A stretch of 64,000 nt of DNA from SFTJ01 sp045613305 (GCA_045613305.1 JAZLAU010000011.1:62001-126000); one strand, 5' to 3'; shown: positions 1-7,393, counted from the stretch's first letter. The notes: a model not told the origin generated them from the letters alone. Made by a program: numbers and translations.

Positions 1-91
1 GCAACAAATGCACATCGCAAAACATTTTTTTTAATCATATGAAAATAGCGATTAGGTTTTATTTATTTTAGATAATTATTTTCTTTTTGGT

Positions 92-136
92 TTACATAAT
101 CGCAGCGCCGCAACTGCGGTCTGCACATAGGTACAT
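92..136 (-). other. possible leaderless 14-residue ORF at left edge
   Basis: On the minus strand an ATG sits just downstream of a strong promoter box (143-150). It opens a reading frame of 14 codons (MYLCADRSCGAAIM) ending in TAA. The same stretch can fold (CCGCA/TGCGG), so it may instead be the 5' end of a structured leader or small RNA belonging to a gene beyond the left edge. There is no protein-level support. Confidence 0.2.
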
Positions 137-142
137 TTTTGG

Positions 143-173
143 CAAAGTTACTCAAAAGTTTCTTTAATATCAA
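143..173 (-). promoter_or_regulatory. Bacteroidetes promoter reading leftward
   Basis: Minus strand TAACTTTG (-7 box, 143-150) lies 20 bases from a TTG (-33, 171-173). The transcript would start near 136-139 and run off the left edge of the window. Confidence 0.55.
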
Positions 174-252
174 TCAATAATGACAATTTGAGCACATTGC
201 CACACACATATTCACATTAATTATAATATTTCGCATTGTGAGTTTTATTAAT

Positions 253-260
253 TACTTTTG
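253..260 (+). promoter_or_regulatory. -7 promoter box of helicase gene
   Basis: TACTTTTG fits the TAnnTTTG box and ends four bases before the ATG at 265. Transcription should start at or very near the A of the start codon, which suggests a leaderless mRNA. It also argues against the upstream GTG at 238 as the start. Confidence 0.55.
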
Positions 261-264
261 CAAT

Positions 265-1716
265 ATGCAACACCCCGACGGAAATAACACCCCTAATACC
301 GCTGTACAACAAGCAGTGAGAAACTTCGGAATTGAGGTTATGAACAATCTGCCCTATGACCCCAACCCCGACCAAATGCTCCTTATTGCACAATTCGGAC
401 AATTCTGTTTCAATTCGCCAAGCGACGCTGTGTTTTTGCTCGGCGGATATGCCGGCACGGGCAAAACATCGATGACGGGTGCCATAGTGAAAACTCTCAC
501 CGACCACAACGTGAAATGCGTACTGCTGGCCCCAACCGGGCGCGCCGCTAAAGTGTTTGCCGAATTCTCGGGGCATGCCGCTTTCACCATTCACCGAAAG
601 ATATATCGGCAAAAGGCCTATGGCTCCGACGGATTTGGCCTGGCCGAAAACAAGCACACCAACACGTTTTTCATCGTCGACGAAGCCTCAATGATTGCAA
701 ACTCGCAAGGCGAAGGGGCTTTCTTCGGCACGGGCCGACTTCTCGACGACCTAATCCACTACGTCTATAGCGGCAACAACTGCCGGCTTGTGCTAATTGG
801 CGACCGTGCTCAGTTACCTCCAGTGGGACAATCTGACAGCCCCGCACTTTCAAAACCCGTGTTGCAATCATATGCACTTAATGTGTATGATTGTTTCCTC
901 TCCGACATTGCTCGACAGGCCGCCGAATCGGGAATTCTCTATAATGCCACTGTGTTGCGCAACATGATGGCCGAAAACAATCTGTCGAAGCCCACCCTAA
1001 CATTTTCAAAATTTGACGACATCGAACCCATTTCGAGTGAGTTCCTGCTCGAAAAAATCTCCGACTGCTACAGCATCGATGGTCTGCACGACACCTTGGT
1101 GGTGACGCGAAGCAACAAACGCGCCACTATGTTTAACCTCGGCATCAGAAACCAAATTCTATATCGCGAAGACGAACTTGTGGCTGGCGATATGCTTTTG
1201 GTGTCGAAAAACAACTATTTCTGGAGCGCCGACTACGACGAAATCGACTTTATTGCCAACGGCGACGTGATGCGGGTGGTGAGAGTGCGTGGCGACGTGG
1301 AACAACGCTACGGCTTGCGTTTTGCCAACGTCACCGTGGAATTCCCCGACCACAACAACCTGGAAATGGATGTAAAAATTGTGCTCGACGCACTGGTGAG
1401 CGACGCTCCTGCCCTGAGCCGCGCTCAAAGCGAATTGCTATTTATGGAGGTGAACAACGAATTAGAGGGCGACAAGCGCACCCGCTACAAAGCCATGAAA
1501 AACCACCCTTACTTCAACGCCTTGCAAGTGAAATATGCCTACACTGTCACTTGCCACAAGGCGCAAGGCGGACAATGGAAAAATGTGTTTATCGACATGG
1601 GATATATTGCTGAAGAGGCTTTTGAGCAACTCGACTTCTTCCGTTGGCTTTACACTGCCATTTCTCGAGCCCGACAGCATGTGTATCTCATCAACTGCCC
1701 GCTACAAAGCATTTAA
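265..1716 (+). CDS. RecD-like superfamily I DNA helicase / AAA ATPase
   Basis: This is a 483-residue ATPase of the exonuclease V alpha-subunit (RecD/RecD2) type. Seen: Walker A GGYAGTGKTS near residue 60, the Walker B-like FIVDEAS near 140, the motif III-like GDRAQLPPVG near 190, the UvrD_C_2 element VTCHKAQGGQW near 430, and TAISRARQHVYL at the C-terminus. It should unwind or translocate on DNA using ATP, in the cytoplasm. It lacks the long N-terminal domains of RecD2 and no recB or recC lies nearby, so it is the short stand-alone form common in Bacteroidales. I chose ATG 265 over GTG 238 because the promoter box (253-260) lies between them. It faces a convergent membrane protein gene 65 bases downstream. 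The exact DNA substrate cannot be told from sequence. Confidence 0.85.
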   Translation: MQHPDGNNTPNTAVQQAVRNFGIEVMNNLPYDPNPDQMLLIAQFGQFCFNSPSDAVFLLGGYAGTGKTSMTGAIVKTLTDHNVKCVLLAPTGRAAKVFAEFSGHAAFTIHRKIYRQKAYGSDGFGLAENKHTNTFFIVDEASMIANSQGEGAFFGTGRLLDDLIHYVYSGNNCRLVLIGDRAQLPPVGQSDSPALSKPVLQSYALNVYDCFLSDIARQAAESGILYNATVLRNMMAENNLSKPTLTFSKFDDIEPISSEFLLEKISDCYSIDGLHDTLVVTRSNKRATMFNLGIRNQILYREDELVAGDMLLVSKNNYFWSADYDEIDFIANGDVMRVVRVRGDVEQRYGLRFANVTVEFPDHNNLEMDVKIVLDALVSDAPALSRAQSELLFMEVNNELEGDKRTRYKAMKNHPYFNALQVKYAYTVTCHKAQGGQWKNVFIDMGYIAEEAFEQLDFFRWLYTAISRARQHVYLINCPLQSI

Positions 1717-1780
1717 GTTCCACAATCTTGCCATTCGGCCTGCTGTTTGCCCCACACTCTTGCTTTACGAGTGCATCCCG

Positions 1781-2251
1781 CTACTCTCTTCGCAAATCCT
1801 TACCTTTAACATTAACCTTGGGCACTGGCTTTTCGTGATGCATATTGAAATTAAACGGCATCACCGACAAGATGGTCGAGGCCAATGCACATATCATCAA
1901 CACATAGCCGGCTATAAATCCAAAACCTATACCATCATATGAATATATCTCGGGTGATTGTATCAGCACATATTGCTTAGCAAAAAAATAAAACGCCAAA
2001 CCCATAGCAATAAACACTCCCGACACAAAACCCCAATAACGGTTCTTCAAGCAATTAAACGCTATTGCTCCAAAACTGCTAATAAATGGAATTAAGGCAA
2101 ACACCTGCATCGCCAAATCGGCCGATGTGGAGATGGCGTTGGCGCTATAGGTGAAACCCGTTATCACTCCGACAAATTCCACCTCAAACAATGGCAAAAA
2201 CACATACGTTATCAATGCGCCTAATAGCAATATGTTGGTTACTACTTTCAT
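1781..2251 (-). CDS. four-helix membrane protein, unknown function
   Basis: A 156-residue protein I do not recognise. It has four hydrophobic segments: TNILLLGALITYVFLPLF at the N-terminus, then segments around residues 45-65, 75-95 and 105-130. The tail is short and basic (PKVNVKGKDLRRE). A start 18 codons upstream (2305) is open, but those residues are polar and basic and unlike a membrane protein N-terminus. The ATG at 2251 puts the first helix at the start and leaves a leader of about 60 bases after the promoter box at 2319-2326. It is convergent with the helicase gene and appears monocistronic. Confidence 0.6.
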   Translation of the reverse strand: MKVVTNILLLGALITYVFLPLFEVEFVGVITGFTYSANAISTSADLAMQVFALIPFISSFGAIAFNCLKNRYWGFVSGVFIAMGLAFYFFAKQYVLIQSPEIYSYDGIGFGFIAGYVLMICALASTILSVMPFNFNMHHEKPVPKVNVKGKDLRRE

Positions 2252-2318
2252 CTTGTTGGTCTGTTTTGTGTAGGTTGTACGCTTTTGGCGTATACATATT
2301 CTCAATTCACGAAGTTAG

Positions 2319-2326
2319 CAAATATA
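2319..2326 (-). promoter_or_regulatory. -7 promoter box of membrane protein gene
   Basis: Minus strand TATATTTG, a perfect TAnnTTTG box, about 68 bases upstream of the ATG at 2251. Confidence 0.5.
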
Positions 2327-2390
2327 ACCCTCTTTACAAAGCACTTACTCCCTTTTTTTTATCTGCTTAGCAGCCTTTATAATAAAACAA

Positions 2391-2419
2391 TGTGCAATTG
2401 TTATCACAACAACCGCACA
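2391..2419 (+). repeat. hairpin-forming repeat, copy 1
   Basis: TGTGCA..TGTT....AACAACC.CACA, an imperfect palindrome. A closely similar 28-base copy lies at 3811-3838, so the pair flanks the AraC-type regulator gene in direct orientation. The function is unknown. Confidence 0.4.
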
Positions 2420-2598
2420 CCAAACTAAATAGAGTCTATAAAAAATTTACAATTCAATAATGAGTATATGTAAATGTCTGCTTAATAATTAACCGTCATA
2501 AATCAATTCTCTGCAAAGTTCATCAAAAAAATCGCATTCTTAATGTTCGTATTTTCCACAATAATTGTCAAAAAATATCAAATGTTCCAAACATTTCT

Positions 2599-2630
2599 TT
2601 TTTGAACACTTTGGCTCTCTTTTTGAACAC
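2599..2630 (+). promoter_or_regulatory. candidate operator: direct repeat 21 bases apart
   Basis: TTTTTGAACAC occurs twice, at 2599-2609 and 2620-2630, exactly two helical turns apart and just upstream of the -7 box. AraC family proteins commonly bind direct repeats with this spacing, so autoregulation by the downstream gene is plausible but inferred. Confidence 0.35.
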
Positions 2631-2650
2631 ACTCATCCATATGTTTTGCC

Positions 2651-2658
2651 TAACTTTG
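2651..2658 (+). promoter_or_regulatory. -7 promoter box of AraC gene
   Basis: TAACTTTG, with a possible -33 TTTG at 2622-2625 inside the direct repeat. The spacing of 25 bases is longer than usual. The ATG lies 32 bases downstream. Confidence 0.5.
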
Positions 2659-2689
2659 CACCTCTCAACTTTTTTAATTTTTAAATACT

Positions 2690-3586
2690 ATGGATTTTAA
2701 AACAATTTCTCTTCCCAACTCTGTGCAGGAACACATCCTCACTAAAGACATTTTGTATTTTAGAGAAATCACATCGCTTGAAGAATTTGAAAACATCAAG
2801 CAAATAGAGGCTTTGGCCATCTTAATCGTAAACAAAGGGAAAATCACAATCAACGTCAACGAACAACAAATCATTGCTCGCAAGCACGATTTAATATCAT
2901 TGCCTTTTTCTTTAATCAAACACGGCAACATTTCTAACGGCACTTTTGAATGCTCCATGATTGCTCTCTCTAAGAATTTTATGTTTGGAATTCTTAGCAT
3001 CACTCGCATAAAGTGGTCAAATTTAGAAAACATCAAGCAGTTTAATCCGCTGATTCATCTCGACGACAACATCTTGCAAATAATGCACGATTATAACCGA
3101 CTTTTTTATCATCGCCTCACGCTTCAAAACAGCGACAAGTACGATAGATCCACATCGTCATTGGTACTTGCAATGCTTAGCGATTTATTCAGCTATTGCA
3201 AACAGAATGGATATGCCAATTTAGACGAAAGCAAAGAACCTGTGCGACAAAGCGACGTGATATTCAAGCGATTTATTGCTCTGATAAACCAAACCATTGC
3301 CGACAGCAATTCGCCAAGCCGTTCCATCCAGTATTATGCCGACAGCCTTAACGTGTCGCCTAAATACCTCACTCATGTGTGCAAAACTTGTAGCGGCGAA
3401 ACGGCAAAAAGCATTATTGGGCACGTTCTTGAAAAACGAATCGACCATCTGCTGCTTCATTCCGACCTCTCGATTAAAGAAATTGCCGTTAAACTCGGAT
3501 TCCCCGACGTGTCAAATTTCGGCCGATACGTAAAGTCTAAACTCGGAAAATCGCCGCGCGCCATCAGGGCGTCAATCAAAAGTTAA
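2690..3586 (+). CDS. AraC family transcriptional regulator
   Basis: A 298-residue DNA-binding regulator. The N-terminal 170 residues resemble a cupin-like sensor domain (for example KGKITINVNEQQIIARKHDLISLP). The C-terminal 100 residues carry the paired helix-turn-helix of AraC/XylS proteins, with the hallmark DLSIKEIAVKLGFPDVSNFGRYVKSKLGKSP pattern near residues 255-290. The ligand and targets are unknown. The gene stands alone, with its own promoter (2651-2658), a putative operator (2599-2630) and a strong terminator. Its base composition is AT-richer than that of its neighbours, and two copies of a short repeat flank it, which could mean past insertion. The family assignment is safe; any function beyond transcriptional regulation is not. 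Confidence 0.88.
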   Translation: MDFKTISLPNSVQEHILTKDILYFREITSLEEFENIKQIEALAILIVNKGKITINVNEQQIIARKHDLISLPFSLIKHGNISNGTFECSMIALSKNFMFGILSITRIKWSNLENIKQFNPLIHLDDNILQIMHDYNRLFYHRLTLQNSDKYDRSTSSLVLAMLSDLFSYCKQNGYANLDESKEPVRQSDVIFKRFIALINQTIADSNSPSRSIQYYADSLNVSPKYLTHVCKTCSGETAKSIIGHVLEKRIDHLLLHSDLSIKEIAVKLGFPDVSNFGRYVKSKLGKSPRAIRASIKS

Positions 3587-3616
3587 CATTTATGCCTTAT
3601 AGTTTATCATATCCTT

Positions 3617-3659
3617 TCGGGAGCGGAAAGCATCAGCATTCCGCTCTCGAGTTTTTTTT
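3617..3659 (+). terminator. terminator of AraC gene
   Basis: Near-perfect 12-base-pair stem (TCGGGAGCGGAA with TTCCGCTCTCGA) followed by eight T. Confidence 0.85.
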
Positions 3660-3810
3660 GCAATCATCACATATGCTTGCTTGCGCTACCCTTTTGCCGA
3701 CTGGCAAATATGCTCACCCTCTTGGCTTCTAAACACACGTTTTTCATACCCTAAACTCCCTATATCCTTGCGATTTACTCAAATAATTGCTCACTATAAA
3801 AAACAACAAA

Positions 3811-3838
3811 TGTGCAGCTGTTTCGCAACAACCACACA
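3811..3838 (+). repeat. hairpin-forming repeat, copy 2
   Basis: TGTGCAGCTGTTTCGC followed by AACAACCACACA. It aligns with 2391-2419 with four substitutions and one gap. Confidence 0.4.
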
Positions 3839-3878
3839 TATTAACCTTAAAAATCTAATCCTATGAAAAAACTTATTG

Positions 3879-3886
3879 CAAAGTTA
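3879..3886 (-). promoter_or_regulatory. minus-strand -7 box with no assigned gene
   Basis: Reverse complement reads TAACTTTG, the consensus box. No convincing gene lies downstream on the minus strand. Confidence 0.35.
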
Positions 3887-4001
3887 AAAACCTTTTTGAT
3901 AACAACAAAATAATTAGTTAAAATGATTTTTAAATTAACATTATAATTGTTAAAATTCAAAATCCTCATTACTTTAATTGCACTATTATAACGCTTTTCG
4001 C

Positions 4002-4009
4002 TATATTTG
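4002..4009 (+). promoter_or_regulatory. -7 promoter box of rnz
   Basis: TATATTTG; predicted transcript start about 4014-4016, giving a leader of about 15 bases before the ATG at 4030. It rules out the in-frame GTG at 4009 as a start. Confidence 0.55.
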
Positions 4010-4029
4010 TGTTCATTCTGAGTGCAACA

Positions 4030-4950
4030 ATGGACAAATTCGACCTTCACATATTAGGATGCGGCTCGGCAACCACTTCGTTTAGGCACATGCCTTCTTG
4101 CCAAGTGCTCAACATTCGCGACAATCTTTTCATGATTGACTGTGGCGAAACGGCGCAACTTTCGTTTGCCAAACAGCACCTCAAGATGCAGCGACTAAAC
4201 CACATATTCATTAGCCACCTGCACGGCGACCACTGCTTTGGCCTGCCCGGACTGCTATCTACGCTCGACCTGCACCAACGCACCGGCCCACTCACTATTC
4301 ACATCAACGCCGACGGCGCAAAAGTGTTTGGCGATTTCTTTAAATTCTTTTTGGCCGACTGCTCCTACAAAATTGAATTCAACATCATTGGCCGTCAACA
4401 AAACGTAATCTACGAAGACGATGCCATCACCGTAGAAACATTCCCGCTTAAGCACCGCGTGCCCACCACGGGATTCCTGTTCACCGAAAAGCCCAAGTTG
4501 CGCCACATCAAAGGCGATATGGCTAAATTCTACGAAGTGCCGTTCTTCAAATACAACGACCTGCGCCAAGGAGAGGATTTTGTGATGCCAAACGGGGAAA
4601 TCATCCCCAACCACATCCTAACTCACGACGCCGACCCATGCATCAGTTATGCATACTGTAGCGACACCGCCTTCTCGCCAAGAATTGCCGAAATGATAAA
4701 AAATCCCACTTGGATGTATCACGAAGCAACCTACGGCGACGAATATGCCGCAACTGCCCGACAACGCGGACACGCCACTGCGCGCGAGGCCGCAATTACT
4801 GCCCGCCAAGCCGGCGCTAAAAACCTGATTTTAGGGCATTACTCTAAACGCTACACCGACGAAACTCCTCTAAAAACCCAAGCCGAAGAAGAATTCAACG
4901 GTCGCGTGATTCTTGCAAACGAGGGGCTTTGCGTCGACTTAACAAAGTAA
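4030..4950 (+). CDS. rnz: ribonuclease Z
   Basis: Endonuclease that trims tRNA precursor 3' ends in the cytoplasm. The 306-residue length is the usual short-form (RNase Z-S) size. Seen: the metallo-beta-lactamase zinc motif HLHGDH near residue 57, the FGLPGLL element after it, a late zinc-binding stretch (YCSDTAFSP, then TYGDEYAATARQRGHATAREAA), and GHYSKRY near residue 275. The start at 4030 (MDKFDLHILG) matches the family N-terminus and lies just after the promoter box. It is monocistronic. A GACCG...CGGTC inverted repeat (4963-4988) follows but lacks a T tail. Confidence 0.93.
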   Translation: MDKFDLHILGCGSATTSFRHMPSCQVLNIRDNLFMIDCGETAQLSFAKQHLKMQRLNHIFISHLHGDHCFGLPGLLSTLDLHQRTGPLTIHINADGAKVFGDFFKFFLADCSYKIEFNIIGRQQNVIYEDDAITVETFPLKHRVPTTGFLFTEKPKLRHIKGDMAKFYEVPFFKYNDLRQGEDFVMPNGEIIPNHILTHDADPCISYAYCSDTAFSPRIAEMIKNPTWMYHEATYGDEYAATARQRGHATAREAAITARQAGAKNLILGHYSKRYTDETPLKTQAEEEFNGRVILANEGLCVDLTK

Positions 4951-5220
4951 CTCCCTTTCAAAGACCGCATTTTTCAAAAAATTCGGTCACTGCGCTGCCA
5001 CCTTACTACGGCACTATACGCAATATTTTGAAAAAAACATAACCACAACCGACTAACCTTCAGCAAATAACAGTTTATGCTTTAATTTTTCTGACCATAG
5101 GTGCAACCTTTAGCACATGGTGCTGCATCTAATAGGTGTAGTTGACAACAAAAATTGCTCAATTACCCCAAATCAAGAAAAATAAAAATAAGTATAAACA
5201 ACTAAAAAAACTTTTCCATC
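4951..5220. other. intergenic region, possibly repeat-derived
   Basis: No gene supported. It holds an inverted repeat (4963-4988), a small AGCAC-atg-GTGCT hairpin around 5113-5125, and a 17-codon minus-strand frame starting MQHHVLKVAPMVRK. No promoter box is evident for the downstream gene. Confidence 0.3.
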
Positions 5221-6147
5221 ATGAAACATCGATTCATCTTGGCTATTTTGGCAATCGCATCGTTCAACTGGTGCATGCAAGCCCAGACACCAAACCACGA
5301 CATCACCGTTCACGGCGACACGTTAGAAGTAATCAGTGGTGCCGACACCGTTAATGTCACTGTGGCCTCAGACATTGCCAACAAAATAAAGGGCCTGCTC
5401 GACGACACTGTTATCAACAACACCGAAGGCACCCAACTGGCCACAATCGTGAGCAATGCCATACAGCACCAGCAGGAAGAAGACGCTTGGCAGCTCAGAA
5501 TGCTCAAAAAATATGAACGCGAAATGCGCCAAATGCACGTGGTTGAAGAGATTTTGGTAGGTGTGGCCACAGTGTTCATCATCATCGTTGCTCTTTGCCT
5601 TTTCTTCTATTACCTTAATCGCCGACAAAAATATCGCATCATCGAAAAGGCCATCGAGAACAACTACGAGTTGCCACCTTCAATCACCGGCAAGCACCCG
5701 CAAGCCCCTATTCAGCCAGCGGCGCCAAATTCTGCGACTGCAAACCCTTACTATCGCAACCAACCTGCTAACGAACCTTACGCTCCTCAAAGCCAAGTTC
5801 GCTACGCACAGGCCCCTAAAGCAAACGTCAATTATCAGCCTAACCAATACTACATGCCTGCATTCAAAAACGGCATCATTTGGACTGCTATCGGACTCGG
5901 ATTGTGCTTATTCTTCCTTACTGCCGATGGCGAAGAAATGGCTGCCCTTTGCCTAATACCTATTATAATAGGCGTGTCGAAACTGGCAATGGAATTCATA
6001 ACCCAACGCAACCGTATTAATTACGAAAACTGGAAGGCCGAACAAGAGTGGATGGCCCAAAATGACGCCCAAAGCGAAGACGAAGCCATCGACAACCAAA
6101 CCAGCAACAACAACAACGAAACAACACCTCCTCCATTCGGCAACTAA
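5221..6147 (+). CDS. exported membrane protein, DUF6249-like
   Basis: A 308-residue envelope protein. The signal peptide MKHRFILAILAIASFNWCMQAQ is followed by a periplasmic region, then a helix at about residues 108-131 (EEILVGVATVFIIIVALCLF), a basic stretch RRQKYRIIEKAIENNYELP, a Pro/Gln/Ala-rich linker, two further helices (about residues 220-260) and an acidic Asn-rich tail. The helix-plus-NYELP arrangement is what I associate with DUF6249 proteins, which in Bacteroidales sit beside an ECF sigma factor and a small membrane protein, as here. A modulatory role in envelope stress signalling is inference from context. It is followed 96 bases later by the sigma factor gene, with a hairpin between. 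Confidence 0.65.
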   Translation: MKHRFILAILAIASFNWCMQAQTPNHDITVHGDTLEVISGADTVNVTVASDIANKIKGLLDDTVINNTEGTQLATIVSNAIQHQQEEDAWQLRMLKKYEREMRQMHVVEEILVGVATVFIIIVALCLFFYYLNRRQKYRIIEKAIENNYELPPSITGKHPQAPIQPAAPNSATANPYYRNQPANEPYAPQSQVRYAQAPKANVNYQPNQYYMPAFKNGIIWTAIGLGLCLFFLTADGEEMAALCLIPIIIGVSKLAMEFITQRNRINYENWKAEQEWMAQNDAQSEDEAIDNQTSNNNNETTPPPFGN

Positions 6148-6170
6148 CAGAATTTTCAATACCCAACGAA

Positions 6171-6192
6171 CCTCTGTGCCTCGGCACAGAGG
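6171..6192 (+). promoter_or_regulatory. perfect hairpin between membrane protein and sigma factor
   Basis: CCTCTGTGCC-tc-GGCACAGAGG, a perfect 10-base-pair inverted repeat. The following sequence ATTCTCCTT is not a proper T run, so it may be a leaky terminator, processing site or mRNA-stability hairpin setting the ratio of the two products. Confidence 0.5.
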
Positions 6193-6243
6193 ATTCTCCT
6201 TAAATAATCACCGAATCCCAAAAAACCAACTCGCAAAACTGCC

Positions 6244-6777
6244 ATGCTTTCGAAAGTAGAAGAATTGAAACTCATTTCGCAGGTTGTGCTTCACGACAAT
6301 CGCAGGGCCTTCGCCACGCTCGTCGAGGAGTATCAGCCGGCGATTCGCAGTTTCTTCCTCAACCTCTCGGCCGGCGACGATGCGCTATCCGACGATTTGG
6401 CTCAGGAAACCTTCATAAAGGCTTACACCAACATCAGGCAGTTTAAAGGGCTGGCAAAATTCAAAACTTGGCTGTTCAGAATAGCATACAACGAATTCTA
6501 TTCTCACCATCGCAAACAAAAGGAACTTAACGAAGAAGCCGGCTACGACGTCCCCGACGAACTCACTCGCGACGAAGAATCGAACGACGCCCGAATGGAC
6601 CTCTACACCGCGCTTAACTACCTGAGCGAACACGAGAGAACGGTTGTCAACCTCTTCTTTATGCAAGATATGCCAATTAAAAAAATTACCGAGATTACAG
6701 GCATGCCCGAAGGCACCATAAAATCGCACATATCGAGAGGCAAAGCAAAACTTTCTAAACTCCTTCGCCCAAATTAA
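6244..6777 (+). CDS. ECF (RpoE-type) RNA polymerase sigma factor
   Basis: A 177-residue sigma-70 family factor with only regions 2 and 4. Region 2 covers about residues 20-95 (AFATLVEEYQPAIRSFF, DDLAQETFIKAYTNIRQF, FKTWLFRIAYNEFYSHHR). Region 4 covers about residues 120-175 (LSEHERTVVNLFFMQDMPIKKITEITGMPEGTIKSHISRGKAKL). It should direct RNA polymerase to an alternative promoter set. The following small membrane protein is the likely cognate anti-sigma factor. The start at 6244 is the only ATG that preserves region 1/2. Confidence 0.92.
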   Translation: MLSKVEELKLISQVVLHDNRRAFATLVEEYQPAIRSFFLNLSAGDDALSDDLAQETFIKAYTNIRQFKGLAKFKTWLFRIAYNEFYSHHRKQKELNEEAGYDVPDELTRDEESNDARMDLYTALNYLSEHERTVVNLFFMQDMPIKKITEITGMPEGTIKSHISRGKAKLSKLLRPN

Positions 6778-6817
6778 CTTTCTCCTGATTCCGCTTTTTA
6801 GATATAAATATTTAAAG

Positions 6818-6825
6818 TAACTTTG
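6818..6825 (+). promoter_or_regulatory. -7 promoter box before small membrane protein
   Basis: TAACTTTG ends nine bases before the ATG at 6835. The third gene of the sigma cluster can therefore be transcribed independently with almost no leader. Confidence 0.5.
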
Positions 6826-6834
6826 TTTTTGATT

Positions 6835-7158
6835 ATGAAACGCAACTCCGACGACATAGAATTTGCTAAACTGCTTAAGCAAAACACTCCTGAAGTGAGC
6901 CAAAACCCATGGTTCACCCGAAAGGTTGTAAACCGTCTTCCCGACAAAAACCAACCAAGTATGATGTGGGGCTACATCCTGGAACTAATTCTTTGCCTAA
7001 TTGTGGCCGCTGCTGCATGGTGGATTTATTTCACCAAACTCAACATGGACGTTATCACCGTGCGCGACATCCTCACATTCATATTCATGACCGCAGGAAC
7101 TGCCGCTTTTGCTTCGCTGCCCGTGTTAGGCATCCTTAAAAAATCAGACGAAATTTAG
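6835..7158 (+). CDS. small two-helix membrane protein, putative anti-sigma factor
   Basis: A 107-residue protein. The hydrophilic N-terminus (about 40 residues, DDIEFAKLLKQNTPEVSQNPWFTRKVVNRLP) is followed by two transmembrane helices (about residues 45-65 and 80-100). Position after the ECF sigma gene and an N-terminal cytosolic domain before the membrane fit the anti-sigma role, but no zinc motif or known anti-sigma domain is visible, so function is by context only. I start at ATG 6835; the TTG at 6823 lies inside the promoter box. A perfect palindrome GGTGATCACC overlaps the stop codon region (7158-7167). Confidence 0.65.
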   Translation: MKRNSDDIEFAKLLKQNTPEVSQNPWFTRKVVNRLPDKNQPSMMWGYILELILCLIVAAAAWWIYFTKLNMDVITVRDILTFIFMTAGTAAFASLPVLGILKKSDEI

Positions 7159-7250
7159 GTGATCACCCCCTTCAAAAAGGCCTTTGGATGCATTTTTTAC
7201 CCCTAAAACAAAAAAAATCATCTTTTTTTGAAAAAAATTAGGCAAAACTA

Positions 7251-7280
7251 TTGCAGATTCAGAAATTGTTCGTAACTTTG
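7251..7280 (+). promoter_or_regulatory. tRNA-Asp promoter
   Basis: TTG at 7251-7253, 19 bases, then TAACTTTG at 7273-7280. Nearly ideal Bacteroidetes -33/-7 spacing, 39 bases ahead of the tRNA. Confidence 0.65.
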
Positions 7281-7319
7281 CACTCGCAATCGAGATTAAT
7301 CGAAAGCAAAATCAAAACT

Positions 7320-7393
7320 GGTGTGGTAGTTCAGCTGGTTAGAATACCTGCCTGTCACGCAGGGGGTCGCGGGTTCGAGTCCCGTCCATACCG
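7320..7393 (+). tRNA. tRNA-Asp (GTC)
   Basis: Cloverleaf of 74 bases. The acceptor arms GGTGTGG and CCATACC pair with one G-U. The anticodon stem CCTGC/GCAGG surrounds the loop CTGTCAC with anticodon GTC. The T-arm GCGGG-TTCGAGT-CCCGT is intact. The CCA end is not encoded. A promoter lies upstream and a strong terminator begins 17 bases downstream. Confidence 0.95.

Larger units (their letters stand above)
2327..2689. other. AT-rich intergenic region upstream of AraC gene
   Basis: No gene is seen in this stretch. It holds one copy of a repeat (2391-2419), a palindrome AATGTT-cca-AACATT (about 2581-2595), a direct repeat TTTTTGAACAC (2599-2609 and 2620-2630) and the promoter of the downstream regulator. 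Confidence 0.5.
3660..4001. other. intergenic region with repeat and minus-strand promoter
   Basis: No supported gene. It contains repeat copy 2 (3811-3838) and a minus-strand TAACTTTG box (3879-3886) that would drive a leftward transcript toward the AraC terminator. A 31-codon minus-strand frame beginning MCGCCETAAH follows that box but has no other support. Confidence 0.4.

Noticed and set aside
238..264. GTG start at 238 for the helicase gene
   Set aside because: The nine extra codons contain the promoter box TACTTTTG; the ATG at 265 directly follows it.
1535..1942. 135-codon plus-strand frame overlapping the end of the helicase gene
   Set aside because: It is out of frame with an obvious helicase motif region, shows no protein character, and has no start signals; it is a shadow frame.
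7158..7185. Terminator after the small membrane protein (GGTGATCACC and AAAGGCCTTT palindromes)
   Set aside because: Both are perfect palindromes with no loop and no following T run, so they are poor terminators; they may be DNA binding sites or chance.
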